A stretch of DNA of 64,000 bases from JAAFIP01 sp963775085 (GCA_963775085.1 CAVZHO010000016.1:44826-108825), one strand, 5' to 3'. Numbered from the stretch's first letter, positions 8,257 through 16,600 are shown. The notes: a model not told the origin generated them from the letters alone. Made by a program: numbers and translations.

Positions 8257-9369
8257 ATGCCATCCAAACCGTCCAGTTCACCGCCCACAGTCCCCACATC
8301 GACAAAACCTGCCCATGTATCTCTAGGCCTGCCAGCACCCAAGCCGTACACGCAACTACCCAGCAATGTCACCACGCTGGTAGCCGCTACGGCCAATGTG
8401 CTGAATCTGGCCAACCCTGGCCGCATTTTCTATGACAACCAGGAGGTCTATAGCCAGCGCGAGTTTGAGCGCAAGATCGACTGGCTGGGCGGGCGCATTG
8501 CGGCGCTCAATGCCGACATCTTGACGGTGCAAGAGGTGTGGGACGACGCAGCACTCAAAGCCGCCGTCCACCACAGCGGCTTGCGCTACAGCAGCGTGCT
8601 CGTGCCAGGTGCGGAAAATAACGAGACAAATAACGGCGCGGTCAACACGCCGCGCGTGGGCATCGTCACCCGGCTGGACGTAGACAACATCCAGTCCTTT
8701 AGCCAGTTCCCCGACAACATGCGCATCCAGGTGCCCGAGCTGGGCGAGATCGCCAAGTTTGAACGCCCGCCCCTTTTGGCCAGTCTGCGCATGAAGCACG
8801 GCCAGCGCGTGCATGTGCTGACCGCGCACCTCAAAAGCAAACGCCCCAAGTTTTTGCAAGATGCACAAGGCAACCCCACCGAAGACCGAGACGACGACAA
8901 AGTCACCGCACGCGCCATCCTGCGCAGCCTGATGATCCGCGCCGCCGAGGCCGCCGCCATGCGCTGCATCGTGGTAGACCTGTTGCACCGCACGCGCGAG
9001 CCCTTGATTGTGATGGGCGATTTCAACGACAGCCCGCACAGCGTCACCACCCAAATGATTGCCGCCACAGGCGAAGTAGCCTACGACAAAGGCGCCCGCG
9101 ACACCGCGCTGTTTAACGCCTACGAGGTGCAAGGCGACATGGCCTTGAAACGCGACGTGGCCTACAGCCACATCCACCAAGGCTACCCCGAGGTGCTGGA
9201 CCAGATTTTCGTCAGTGAAGAATTTTTGTACACCAGCCGCAACAGCATAGGTGATGTGCGCCGCGTGGACTACTTTAACGACCACCTGCAAGAAGGCAAA
9301 GACCGGGTGCGCTCCGACCACGGGTTTGTGCGGGCGGTGTTCAGGGTGCGGTTGCCTGAACTTGGTTGA
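8257..9369 (+). CDS. Endonuclease/exonuclease/phosphatase family protein
   Basis: A 370-residue member of the EEP (DNase I-like) superfamily of metal-dependent phosphoesterases. Motifs seen: LTVQEVW (metal-binding Glu), GDFNDSPHS (the Asp/Asn pair) and SDHGFV near the C-terminus (catalytic His). There is no clear signal peptide; the first 40 residues are Pro/Ser/Thr-rich. The substrate cannot be told from sequence: family members cleave DNA, RNA, phosphoinositides or sphingomyelin. The gene follows rhlE by 47 bp on the same strand, so it may be cotranscribed with the helicase, which would fit a role on RNA or DNA, but this is inference only. Confidence 0.85.
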   Translation: MPSKPSSSPPTVPTSTKPAHVSLGLPAPKPYTQLPSNVTTLVAATANVLNLANPGRIFYDNQEVYSQREFERKIDWLGGRIAALNADILTVQEVWDDAALKAAVHHSGLRYSSVLVPGAENNETNNGAVNTPRVGIVTRLDVDNIQSFSQFPDNMRIQVPELGEIAKFERPPLLASLRMKHGQRVHVLTAHLKSKRPKFLQDAQGNPTEDRDDDKVTARAILRSLMIRAAEAAAMRCIVVDLLHRTREPLIVMGDFNDSPHSVTTQMIAATGEVAYDKGARDTALFNAYEVQGDMALKRDVAYSHIHQGYPEVLDQIFVSEEFLYTSRNSIGDVRRVDYFNDHLQEGKDRVRSDHGFVRAVFRVRLPELG

Positions 9370-9441
9370 AGCGTCACTAGCTGCGTTTTTTGTAGCTGCT
9401 TAGGCTTTGAATACCTTGTCCGCAGCCCGTGATACTGTACG

Positions 9442-9515
9442 CACGGTTGGGTGGTAATCATCCGCCCTCATACTGGAGTACCAGAAATCGGTCGGCTAAT
9501 TACCACCCAACCGTG
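9442..9515. repeat. Stem-loop A with conserved 32-bp core
   Basis: Perfect 17-bp inverted repeat: CACGGTTGGGTGGTAAT (9442-9458) and its reverse complement at 9499-9515. The 40-nt loop contains the 32-bp core at 9463-9494 that recurs, inverted, inside stem-loop B. The stem sequence is different from that of stem-loop B, so the core is kept while the stem varies but stays paired. Confidence 0.8.
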
Positions 9516-9595
9516 TTCAACCAAAGTAGCGCACTACCGGTAGTTTCCTGTTAGTTTGTGTCGGCGACCACGGGTGGCGCGCTACCTTTTGTGCA

Positions 9596-9669
9596 GGCGA
9601 TATGGCGTATGCCGAACGACCGATTTCTGGTACTCCAGTATGAGGGCGTTTGGCATACGCCATGTCGCC
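9596..9669. repeat. Stem-loop B with the same core, inverted
   Basis: An 18-bp inverted repeat with one mismatch: GGCGATATGGCGTATGCC (9596-9613) against 9652-9669. The 38-nt loop contains the exact reverse complement (9617-9648) of the 32-bp core found at 9463-9494. Its overall size, 74 bp, equals that of stem-loop A. The element class is unknown to me. Confidence 0.8.
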
Positions 9670-9744
9670 CACGAAGTACATGCGTACGCATCAAAACGCT
9701 TGCAAGCCACTTCGCATGAAACAGATGCCAAACGCACCACCAAC

Positions 9745-12009
9745 TCAAGCTGATTTCAAGTTGTGGTTCTTCAGCGGCAAGTCCCGAATCCGCTTCCCCG
9801 TCGCCGCAAAAATCGCATTCAACACCGCAGGCGCGGCGACGGCAATCGTGGGCTCACCCACGCCACCCCAGAAGCCGCCCGAGGGCATGACGATGCTCTC
9901 GACAGCGGGCATGTCGGCCATGCGGATGGTGTTGTAGGTGCTAAAGTTTTCTTGCTCCATCTTGCCACCCTTGACCGTGCACTCCTGGTAGAACGCGGCG
10001 GACAGGCCGTAGGCAAATGAGCCTTCTATTTGCGCCTCGATCTGCTGCGGGTTCACCGCGTGGCCACTGTCCGTAGCCGCAACGATGCGGTGCACCTTGA
10101 CCTCGCCGCCTTTGCTCACTGACACCTCGGCACACGCTGCCACATAGCTGCCGAAACCATGGGTTTGCGCCAGGCCCCTGAACACACCGGGGGCGGCAGG
10201 CTTGCCCCAGCCTGCCTTGTCAGCCACGGCGTTGAGCACGGCCAAGGCCTTGGGCATCTTGGTGAGCAGTTTGCGGCGTACCTCCAACGGGTCTTGCTTG
10301 GTCTCGTGGGCAATTTCGTCGATGAAGCATTCCACGTAAATGGCGTTTTGGTTCAAGTTAACCCCGCGCCAAAAGCCTACGGGTACGTTCGGGTTGCGAA
10401 TGGCGTGCTCGATCAAAAGGTTTGGAATGGTGTAGGTGAACTGCGCCTCGGGGCTGGGCGGGTTCAGGCCCTGGAAGGCCACCGGGTCTTTGTAGTTGAC
10501 GATGTTCAGCGGTGCTACCTGCGACAAGATCGACTGCCCGGCAATGCGCATGTGCAGCGCGGTGATGTTGCCTTGCGCATCCAACCCTGCGGTCATTTTG
10601 CACTGCGAGGTGGGGTGAAACTTGCCGTGCAGCATGTCTTCTTCACGCGAGTAGATCAGCTTGATCGGCACGCCGGGCATCTCTTTGGCAATCGCCACAG
10701 CCTGGCGTACATAGTCGGTCATGCCGCGTCGGCCAAAGCCACCGCCGAGGTGAATTTTGTACACATCGCACTGCGCCTGCGTCAGGCCTGCGGCCTCGGC
10801 GGTGGCTGACAATGCCGCCTCGCCGTTTTGCGTGGGTGCCCACACCTCGCAGCGCTGCGGGGTGTAGCGCGCGGTGGCGTTCATGGTCTCCATGCAGGCG
10901 TGGTTTTGATGCGGGTAGCTGTAGATGGCTTCGATCTTTTTGGCAGCGCCTGCCAGCGCGGTTTTGATGTCGCCATTCTGGTTACCCATCGCGGCCTCGG
11001 GTGCGTCCAGTGCGGCGCGCATCACCTTGGCAAACTCGGCGCTGGACTGTTTTTCGTGCTCGCCCATATCCCATTCAATCGGCAGGGCGTTCAGCGCCGC
11101 TTGCGCGCGCCACCAGGTGTCGGCCACTACGGCGACTGCCGTGTCGCCCACTTTCACCACTTTTTTCACGCCGGGTTTGCTGGCAATGGCTGCCGCATCA
11201 AACGATTTGACCTTACCGCCAAACACCGGGCAGTCTTTGATGGCGGCGTTGAGCATGCCCGGCAGCTTCAAATCCATGCCGTAGATCTGCGCGCCGGTGG
11301 TTTTGTCCACGGTGTCAAGGCGCGCCATGCGCTTGCCTGCCAACTTCCAGTCTTTGGGGTCTTTCAGCGTCACTTTGTCAAGCGCAGGTGGCGTGAGCTT
11401 ACCTGCGGCTTCGGCGACGCTGCCGTAGGTGAGCGTGCGGCCGGTAGGCGTGTGGGTGATGACGCTGCTCGCAGCCCGGCATTCTGCGGCGGGCACCTTC
11501 CATTCCTCGGCAGCGGCTTGCACCAGCATCATGCGTGCGGCGGCACCGCCCTTGCGCACATACTCGTTGCTCTGGCGTATGCCTTGGCTGCCGCCGGTTC
11601 CAAAGTTGCCCCACACGCGGTTGCGTGCCAGGTTTTGCCCTGGCGTGGGGTATTCAGCGCTCACCTTGGCCCAGTTAGCATCGAGCTCTTCGGCCACCAG
11701 TTGCGACAGGCCGGTGAGCGTGCCCTGCCCCATCTCGGAGCGGGCGATGCGAATGACGATGTTATCGTCGGGTTTCACCACCACCCAGGCGTTGACTTCG
11801 CTGGGTCTGGCGGCCGTGCCTTGGGCATGGGCATCGCTGGCAAACGGGATGTGGAAGGCAAAGGTCAGTCCGCCCGCCGCGATGGCGGAAGTGCCGATGA
11901 AGTTGCGGCGCGATACGCCCTTGGTTTGGGCGTGGGGTTGGCCGCTTGGAGCATCGGCTTGAAGTGGCTGCACCTGCGCGCAGGAGAGAAGGTCGATATG
12001 CTGGTTCAT
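9745..12009 (-). CDS. iorB: Isoquinoline 1-oxidoreductase-type molybdopterin subunit (large)
   Basis: Large subunit of a periplasmic molybdenum hydroxylase of the aldehyde oxidase/xanthine dehydrogenase family. The protein is 754 residues from the ATG at 12009, which has AAGGAG six bases upstream. A twin-arginine signal (SRRNFIGTSA, followed by a hydrophobic stretch and AHAQ) shows export of the folded enzyme. Molybdopterin-domain features include GGGFGRRG and the C-terminal GVGEPTIAVAAPAV, where the Glu corresponds to the conserved active-site base of the family. The order small subunit then large subunit, with 10 bp between, is that of iorAB of Brevundimonas. The real substrate may be another N-heterocycle or aldehyde. 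No cytochrome partner is next to it. Confidence 0.85.
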   Translation of the reverse strand: MNQHIDLLSCAQVQPLQADAPSGQPHAQTKGVSRRNFIGTSAIAAGGLTFAFHIPFASDAHAQGTAARPSEVNAWVVVKPDDNIVIRIARSEMGQGTLTGLSQLVAEELDANWAKVSAEYPTPGQNLARNRVWGNFGTGGSQGIRQSNEYVRKGGAAARMMLVQAAAEEWKVPAAECRAASSVITHTPTGRTLTYGSVAEAAGKLTPPALDKVTLKDPKDWKLAGKRMARLDTVDKTTGAQIYGMDLKLPGMLNAAIKDCPVFGGKVKSFDAAAIASKPGVKKVVKVGDTAVAVVADTWWRAQAALNALPIEWDMGEHEKQSSAEFAKVMRAALDAPEAAMGNQNGDIKTALAGAAKKIEAIYSYPHQNHACMETMNATARYTPQRCEVWAPTQNGEAALSATAEAAGLTQAQCDVYKIHLGGGFGRRGMTDYVRQAVAIAKEMPGVPIKLIYSREEDMLHGKFHPTSQCKMTAGLDAQGNITALHMRIAGQSILSQVAPLNIVNYKDPVAFQGLNPPSPEAQFTYTIPNLLIEHAIRNPNVPVGFWRGVNLNQNAIYVECFIDEIAHETKQDPLEVRRKLLTKMPKALAVLNAVADKAGWGKPAAPGVFRGLAQTHGFGSYVAACAEVSVSKGGEVKVHRIVAATDSGHAVNPQQIEAQIEGSFAYGLSAAFYQECTVKGGKMEQENFSTYNTIRMADMPAVESIVMPSGGFWGGVGEPTIAVAAPAVLNAIFAATGKRIRDLPLKNHNLKSA

Positions 12010-12019
12010 GTCCTGCTCC

Positions 12020-12523
12020 TTAGGTCGTGGTGCCATCGGCATGTTGGATATTCAGCGCAGCCGATTTGGTGTCGCCCCCATTGGCCACCACTTTGATGGC
12101 GGCGCGTATGCGGTTGTAGGTGCCGCAGCGGCAGATGTTGGTAATGGCAGCGTCAATATCCGCGTCGGTGGGTTTGGGTTTTTCTTTAAGCAAGGCCACG
12201 GTCGCCATGATCATGCCGCTTTGGCAGAAGCCGCACTGCGGCACGTCCAGCGCCGCCCAGGCTTTTTGCACCGGGTGCGAGCCATTGGGCGACAGACCTT
12301 CAATCGTCATGATTTTCTCGTTCGCGCCCACGGTAGACGCAGGCCGCACGCAAGAGCGGGTAGGCACGCCGTCGATATGCACGGTGCAGGCCCCGCAGGC
12401 CGCAATGCCGCAGCCGTATTTGGAGCCCGTCAGGCCCAGCTGTTCGCGCAGCACCCACAGCAGGGGTGTATCGGCTTCGGCCTCGAAGGTGCGCACGGCA
12501 CCGTTGACGTTCAGTTGGGGCAT
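12020..12523 (-). CDS. iorA: Isoquinoline 1-oxidoreductase-type [2Fe-2S] subunit (small)
   Basis: The 167-residue iron-sulfur subunit that passes electrons from the molybdenum site to an acceptor. The plant-type [2Fe-2S] ligands are C38, C43, C46 and C58 (YGCGIAACGACTVH...SC). The second cluster uses C97, C100, C131 and C133 (QCGFCQSGM...CRCG). It has no signal peptide, consistent with being carried out by the Tat-exported large subunit. It has the usual length of the family and lies first in the operon, 10 bp before iorB, with the next gene on this strand far away. The regulator is not visible. Confidence 0.92.
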   Translation of the reverse strand: MPQLNVNGAVRTFEAEADTPLLWVLREQLGLTGSKYGCGIAACGACTVHIDGVPTRSCVRPASTVGANEKIMTIEGLSPNGSHPVQKAWAALDVPQCGFCQSGMIMATVALLKEKPKPTDADIDAAITNICRCGTYNRIRAAIKVVANGGDTKSAALNIQHADGTTT

Positions 12524-12680
12524 GGAGGTCTCCTCTTGAGCGGATGATCAATTAAAAGCGCCATGCTACGTCAAATTTGCAGTTTTGACCACGGGTGCTG
12601 ACACGGGTGCTGATACGGGTGCTGACCGTGGCAGCGCCTTGCCGGTGCAAACAGAGGTCGGCTCAAAAATCATCCATCAA

Positions 12681-12750
12681 AATCACTACTATATTGATAG
12701 CTGCTTATGTCCATGTGACAAGGACTCTGACCATAAATCATCATTTTTTT
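12681..12750 (+). repeat. Interspersed AGCTGCTTACG element, copy 1
   Basis: Matches the consensus seen elsewhere in the window: CTAC..AT.ATAGCTGCTTAYGTCC, a short spacer, then GACAAGGACT and an AT-rich end. The GTCC and GGAC parts can pair. It lies in the otherwise gene-free gap 12524-12818. Confidence 0.7.
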
Positions 12751-12818
12751 GGTGATTTAACCCCTTCTGGTCGATTCGTTCGTTTCAATCTTCATCACTT
12801 TCAAACAGGAGTCACGTG

Positions 12819-13667
12819 ATGAAGAAAGCATTTGTAATGGGCGTTTTGGCTGCCGCTGCCACTTGGGGCAGTAGCGCATGGGCAATCGGGCGACTGGCTG
12901 ACGTGACGGTCACCGACCGCAGCACCGGGGCCACGCTGCCGGTGCATTACCACCGGGGGGAATACTGGGTGGCGGGCACGCCGGGGGCTAAATATGCAAT
13001 AGATGTGCGCAATGCCACCGGCAGGCGCGTGCTGGCCGTTACCTCGGTGGACGGGGTGAATGTGGTCACTGGCGATACCGCCAGCGTCCAGCAATCGGGT
13101 TATGTGTTTGCTGCCTGGCAGCGCTACGGCATTACCGGCTGGCGCAAAAGCAATAACGATGTCGCGGCGTTTGAGTTTACGGCCTCGCCCAACAGCTACG
13201 CCGAGCGCACGGGCCGTCCGCGCGATGTGGGGGTGATTGGGGTGGCGCTGTTTTTGGAGCGTCTGCCTGTGCCAGAGCAAATGGTGCCAGTGCCTGTAGT
13301 GCCCTACCATTCGCGCGCCGAGTCTGACGGGTCTTCGGCGCCCGCAGCGGCCGCCGCGCCGTCAACACCCGCCGCACCTGCCAGTCGTAGCCGTGAAATG
13401 GCTGACAGCATGGACAAACGTGCCATGCCCCAGGCCGCGCCCAAGCTGGGCACGGGTCATGGCGAGCGCGAAAGCTCTTATGTGAGCCACACCGCGTTTG
13501 AGCGCGAGCGCAACACACCCAACGAGGTCATCCGCATCCGCTACGACAGCCGTGACAATCTTGTAGCCATGGGCGTGCTACCGCAATACCGCGCACCTCA
13601 ACCGCTGCCCAACCCCTTCCCGGACAGCCCCATTGGCTACGTACCTGACCCACCACAATACAGGTGA
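12819..13667 (+). CDS. Secreted protein of unknown function
   Basis: I do not recognise this 282-residue protein. It starts with a clear signal peptide (MKKAFVMGVLAAAATWGSSAWA). Residues about 25-150 form a compact domain with motifs such as VHYHRGEYWVAG and GWRKSNNDVAAFEF; an Ala/Pro/Ser-rich linker follows, then a polar C-terminus with PQYR near both ends of the last 25 residues. The ATG at 12819 follows AGGAG at 12807-12811; an in-frame GTG directly before it is less likely. Downstream on the same strand lies an ECF sigma factor gene, but a repeat element separates the two, so cotranscription is uncertain. It may be a target or sensor partner of that sigma factor; this is a guess. Confidence 0.75.
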   Translation: MKKAFVMGVLAAAATWGSSAWAIGRLADVTVTDRSTGATLPVHYHRGEYWVAGTPGAKYAIDVRNATGRRVLAVTSVDGVNVVTGDTASVQQSGYVFAAWQRYGITGWRKSNNDVAAFEFTASPNSYAERTGRPRDVGVIGVALFLERLPVPEQMVPVPVVPYHSRAESDGSSAPAAAAAPSTPAAPASRSREMADSMDKRAMPQAAPKLGTGHGERESSYVSHTAFERERNTPNEVIRIRYDSRDNLVAMGVLPQYRAPQPLPNPFPDSPIGYVPDPPQYR

Positions 13668-13674
13668 AATGGCC

Positions 13675-13778
13675 CCCACGCTTGTCACTGCGTGTACTTC
13701 GCTGCCCCCCGAGGGGGTGCTCGCTTGCTTGGGGCGGCCCGGCGCGGCGCGAAATGCAACCCCTACGCTTGTCACTGC
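13675..13778. repeat. GC-rich interspersed repeat flanked by direct repeats
   Basis: A core with the self-complementary CCCCCGAGGGGG and GCTTGCTTGGGGCGGCCC, a type of intergenic repeat I associate with Comamonadaceae genomes. It is bounded by two copies of CCCWCGCTTGTCACTGC (13675-13691 and 13762-13778, one mismatch), which look like direct repeats left by insertion or slippage. The right copy lies just before the start of the sigma factor gene and may carry or displace its promoter. Confidence 0.6.
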
Positions 13779-13799
13779 AAGTGGTGCACAATGGTGTGC

Positions 13800-14405
13800 A
13801 TGCAAGATGCTGATGTGAGTACTGACTCTAGCGACGAGGCTTTGATGCTGCTCTACGCACAGGGCCAGGTGATGGCATTCAATACCTTGTATGCACGGCA
13901 TGAATTGGGCGTGTGGCGCTATATTTGCCGCAGCGTGCAAAACCAGGGCACAGCGGATGAGCTGATGCAGGATGTGTGGTTTGCCGTGGCGCGTGCAGCC
14001 GCCAGCTATGAGCCCGAGCGCAACGGAGCCAAGTTTAAAACCTGGCTGTTTACCATGGCGCACCACCGCATCGTTGACCACTGGCGCACGCTCAAACCCC
14101 ACGCCAGCCTGGATGCAGAGGGCGATGAGGCCGATCAACTGCGCGCGCAGTTGATCGCCGACTCAGGCTTTGGCCCCTTGCGCCAGATCGAATCGCGCGA
14201 GCAGGCGCGCGCCTTGATTGCGGCGGTGGAGGCCCTGCCCCATGACCAGCGCGAGGCATTTTTACTGCAGGCCGAGGGGGAGTTGAGTGTGGAGGAGATT
14301 GCGGTGACGATGCAAGTGAGCTTTGAGACGGCCAAGAGCCGCCTGCGCTATGCACGCAACAAACTCAAAACCCTGTTGGCGCAATTTGCGGTGGTGGGCG
14401 CATGA
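13800..14405 (+). CDS. ECF-type RNA polymerase sigma factor
   Basis: A 201-residue sigma-70 family protein with only regions 2 and 4. Region 2 runs from about residue 20 to 90 (TADELMQDVWFAVARAA, then FKTWLFTMAHHRIVDHWR), and region 4 from about 135 to 195 (LPHDQREAFLLQAEGELSVEEIA, then SFETAKSRLRYARNKL). It would direct RNA polymerase to a small stress or envelope regulon. The ATG at 13800 is chosen because the upstream in-frame codons fall in a repeat element. The stop codon overlaps the start of the next gene (ATGA at 14402-14405), the typical coupling of an ECF sigma factor with its anti-sigma factor. Confidence 0.93.
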   Translation: MQDADVSTDSSDEALMLLYAQGQVMAFNTLYARHELGVWRYICRSVQNQGTADELMQDVWFAVARAAASYEPERNGAKFKTWLFTMAHHRIVDHWRTLKPHASLDAEGDEADQLRAQLIADSGFGPLRQIESREQARALIAAVEALPHDQREAFLLQAEGELSVEEIAVTMQVSFETAKSRLRYARNKLKTLLAQFAVVGA

Positions 14406-15631
14406 CGCAATCTCAAAACCCGGTAACCCAAAGCGATGCCCTGCTTGCGCGCTACCATGCCGCCCAAGCTGCGCTGGATGCGCACTGTGCAACCGCAGCC
14501 GACAGCGCGGCTGTACCCAACGCACCATCTGCATCCACCCGTGCCCGCATCTTGGCGCATGCCGCGCAACGGGCCCACACCCCCGCTATCGCCAGCGCTC
14601 CACCACATACTACTAAAAACGTAGCTATAAATGTCCACACCACGGGGACTATGGGCAGATTTGATAGTAAAAACAGCGCTGCAAACGATGGCCAATGGAA
14701 AATTCGCGCGCTGGCATCTGTTGCCGTGCTGGGATTGACCGGTTTGCTCTTCTTGCAATGGGATCGCGGCACGCCGCAGGAAAAAGAAGTCGCTTTCAGC
14801 ATGGAGCGCCCTGCTCCTGCGGCCTACCCTGCGCCTGCTCCACCTACACCAAGCGCCGAAACCACCGCTGCGCCAAACCAGGATGCAAGTGTGCCAGCCA
14901 CCCCCACGCCTGTCGCACCGCCCCCGCCTGTCGCCCCCGCCGCACCCCCAGCGCACAGCGCCGCTCCCAAGCCAAAGCCGACCGAACCACCGCGCAGCAA
15001 TGCCCAGGCACCCGTGCGCCCGCCCATTGCAGAGGCTGTCGCTACAGCAGCCGTACAAGCGCCTAAGCCTACCCCTGCTCCCGTCGTCATCGCAGAGGTT
15101 GCACCGCGTGCAGAAGCCGCGCCTGCGTCGACAGCCACACCTGCCCCTCTTCCGGTTGTACCGGTGGTTCCCGATGCACCAACACCCGCCATGGCGGCAG
15201 CAGCGCCGGCTACAGTGCCAATAGCGACAGGCCAAGCCGCACGCGCACGCGCGCCCCTGTCTTTACCCGACTCCCTGTCTGCGGACAAAGCCTTAGGTGC
15301 CGCCCCAGCCGCAGCGCAAGCCGACGCCAGTGCGGCCTCCGCGCGCTTGATGTCGCCCAACCTCGCCTTGTTTGCGGCCATCCGTGAGGGGGACGCAGCC
15401 TCGCTACAGATCGCCCTGGCACGCGGTGCCGACAAAAATGCCAAGCGCAACGGCACGCCCGCCATTACGCTGTGCGTGCAGTCGAATCAAATTCCACTGG
15501 TGCGCCTCTTGGTTGCTGCAGGCGCCGATGTAAGCGCCATCGATGCGCAAGGGTTGACGCCCTTGGCGCATGCCCAAGCCAAAGGCTTGGACGAAATGGT
15601 AAAACTGCTGTTGGAGTCGGGCGCAAAGTAG
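14402..15631 (+). CDS. Putative anti-sigma factor with C-terminal ankyrin repeats
   Basis: A 409-residue single-pass membrane protein. The N-terminal 100 residues are probably cytoplasmic; one membrane segment lies at about 101-120 (ASVAVLGLTGLLFLQW); then comes a Pro/Ala-rich linker of nearly 200 residues that could span the periplasm; and the last 95 residues (about 315-405) hold two to three ankyrin repeats (LLVAAGADVSAIDAQGLTPLAHAQ). It overlaps the sigma factor gene by 4 bp, which argues for a paired anti-sigma role. No zinc-binding HxxxCxxC motif of classic anti-sigma factors is seen. Residues about 69-89 are encoded by a copy of an interspersed repeat that elsewhere lies between genes, so this stretch was probably gained by insertion. 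Confidence 0.7.
   Translation: MTQSQNPVTQSDALLARYHAAQAALDAHCATAADSAAVPNAPSASTRARILAHAAQRAHTPAIASAPPHTTKNVAINVHTTGTMGRFDSKNSAANDGQWKIRALASVAVLGLTGLLFLQWDRGTPQEKEVAFSMERPAPAAYPAPAPPTPSAETTAAPNQDASVPATPTPVAPPPPVAPAAPPAHSAAPKPKPTEPPRSNAQAPVRPPIAEAVATAAVQAPKPTPAPVVIAEVAPRAEAAPASTATPAPLPVVPVVPDAPTPAMAAAAPATVPIATGQAARARAPLSLPDSLSADKALGAAPAAAQADASAASARLMSPNLALFAAIREGDAASLQIALARGADKNAKRNGTPAITLCVQSNQIPLVRLLVAAGADVSAIDAQGLTPLAHAQAKGLDEMVKLLLESGAK
14608..14668 (+). repeat. Interspersed AGCTGCTTACG element inside a coding sequence
   Basis: A diverged copy (CTACTAAAAACGTAGCTATA, then GTCC...GGGGACTATGGGCA) that matches the intergenic copies at 17061, 40000 and 46709 in order and spacing. It is read in frame as part of the anti-sigma-like protein. 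Confidence 0.6.
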
Positions 15632-15798
15632 TTGCACCGTAGTCGCATGTGTCCAATAACCCTGTATTGACTGGGGCTGAACTGCGCCAATCCGCCAGTG
15701 CGTTGCTGGTTTTCGCCAAAATTGTGCGCGCACCCTACACTTTTGAACTAATTGTGCGGGTGTTCATCCAAAAGCTTCAACCAACTCTGGAGACACCT

Positions 15799-16503
15799 AT
15801 GAAACAATGGATTTGTCGAACATCTTTGGTGGCAGGTGCCACCGTCATTCTTTCGGCCTGCACCGGCATGACCGGCAGCAGTGGCGGCTCCGCCCCCGCT
15901 AGTGCCGGCGCTGGGCCGATGTCATTTTTTGTTACCAGCGTAGGTGCTGGCAACGGCGCAGATCTAGGTGGCTTGGCCGGGGCTGACCGCCACTGCCAAA
16001 GCCTGGCAGCTACTGCCAACGCAGGCGGCCGAACCTGGCGCGCTTACTTAAGCTCGCAGGCCAAGGACGGTGCACCCAATGTCAACGCTCGCGATCGCAT
16101 TGGCCGTGGGCCATGGCATAACGCCAAGGGCGTGCAAGTAGCGCGGGACGTAGACCATCTGCACAGTGGCAGCAACGGCATCACCAAAGAAAACGCCATC
16201 TCTGAAAAAGGGCAAGCGATCTCTGGCCGTGGCGACACCCCCAATCGGCACGACATCCTGACAGGCACCCGTGCCGATGGCACCGCCTTTGCAGGCGGCG
16301 ACCCCGACATGACCTGCGGCAACTGGACACGCAGCGGTGCAGAAGGCGTGGCCGTGGTGGGCCACCATGACCGCTCGGGGCCCACCAGCGATCCGTGGGC
16401 CACCTCATGGAATTCATCGCACCAGTCACGTGGTGGCTGCAGCCAAACGGCGCTGCGGGGCACGGGCGGGGACGGCTTGTTGTATTGCTTTGCTGCGCAA
16501 TGA
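15799..16503 (+). CDS. Surface lipoprotein with endostatin/lectin-like domain
   Basis: A 234-residue predicted lipoprotein: signal peptide with lipobox LSAC (Cys about residue 21), a Ser/Gly-rich linker, then one domain running to the end. The domain begins MSFFVTSVGAGNGADLGGLAGA and has conserved HCQ, TWRAYL, VNARDRIGRGPW and four or more cysteines, which I associate with a bacterial secreted family of C-type-lectin/endostatin-like fold. Family function is not established; carbohydrate or matrix binding is a guess. The ATG at 15799 follows GGAGA at 15789-15793. It stands alone 167 bp after the ankyrin protein on the same strand and may have its own promoter. Confidence 0.75.
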   Translation: MKQWICRTSLVAGATVILSACTGMTGSSGGSAPASAGAGPMSFFVTSVGAGNGADLGGLAGADRHCQSLAATANAGGRTWRAYLSSQAKDGAPNVNARDRIGRGPWHNAKGVQVARDVDHLHSGSNGITKENAISEKGQAISGRGDTPNRHDILTGTRADGTAFAGGDPDMTCGNWTRSGAEGVAVVGHHDRSGPTSDPWATSWNSSHQSRGGCSQTALRGTGGDGLLYCFAAQ

Positions 16504-16569
16504 TGAACCCCTAGCTGCGGCCTGCTGCGCGGCCGTTTTTTAATATCTAACTGGCTTGCAACCCAGTAG

Positions 16570-16600
16570 AATATGGCGTAAGTAGCTAGTTTATTTATAG
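16570..16600. repeat. Interspersed GCGTAAGYAGCT element
   Basis: ATATGGCGTAAGTAGCTAG...ATAGC is the reverse-orientation form of the AGCTGCTTACGC core. It lies directly before the truncated HlyD-like sequence, at what may be a breakpoint. A small hairpin follows at 16607-16624. Confidence 0.6.

Larger units (their letters stand above)
9370..9744. other. Gene-free region holding paired hairpins
   Basis: About 375 bp between convergent genes with no credible coding sequence. It is dominated by two large stem-loops (9442-9515 and 9596-9669) that share a 32-bp core in opposite orientation. A short copy of the interspersed AGCTGCTTA element lies at 9389-9405. Confidence 0.7.

Noticed and set aside
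9442..9669. Integron attC sites, because the stem of hairpin A contains GTTGGGT and ACCCAAC
   Set aside because: The motifs are in the wrong order for attC (which begins RYYYAAC and ends GTTRRRY), hairpin B lacks them, and no integrase or cassette genes are near.
9551..9753. 65-codon frames on both strands around the paired hairpins
   Set aside because: They follow the inverted repeats and read as mirror versions of each other; no ribosome-binding site.
10828..12096. 422-codon plus-strand frame opposite iorB
   Set aside because: Antisense shadow of a well-supported molybdenum hydroxylase gene.
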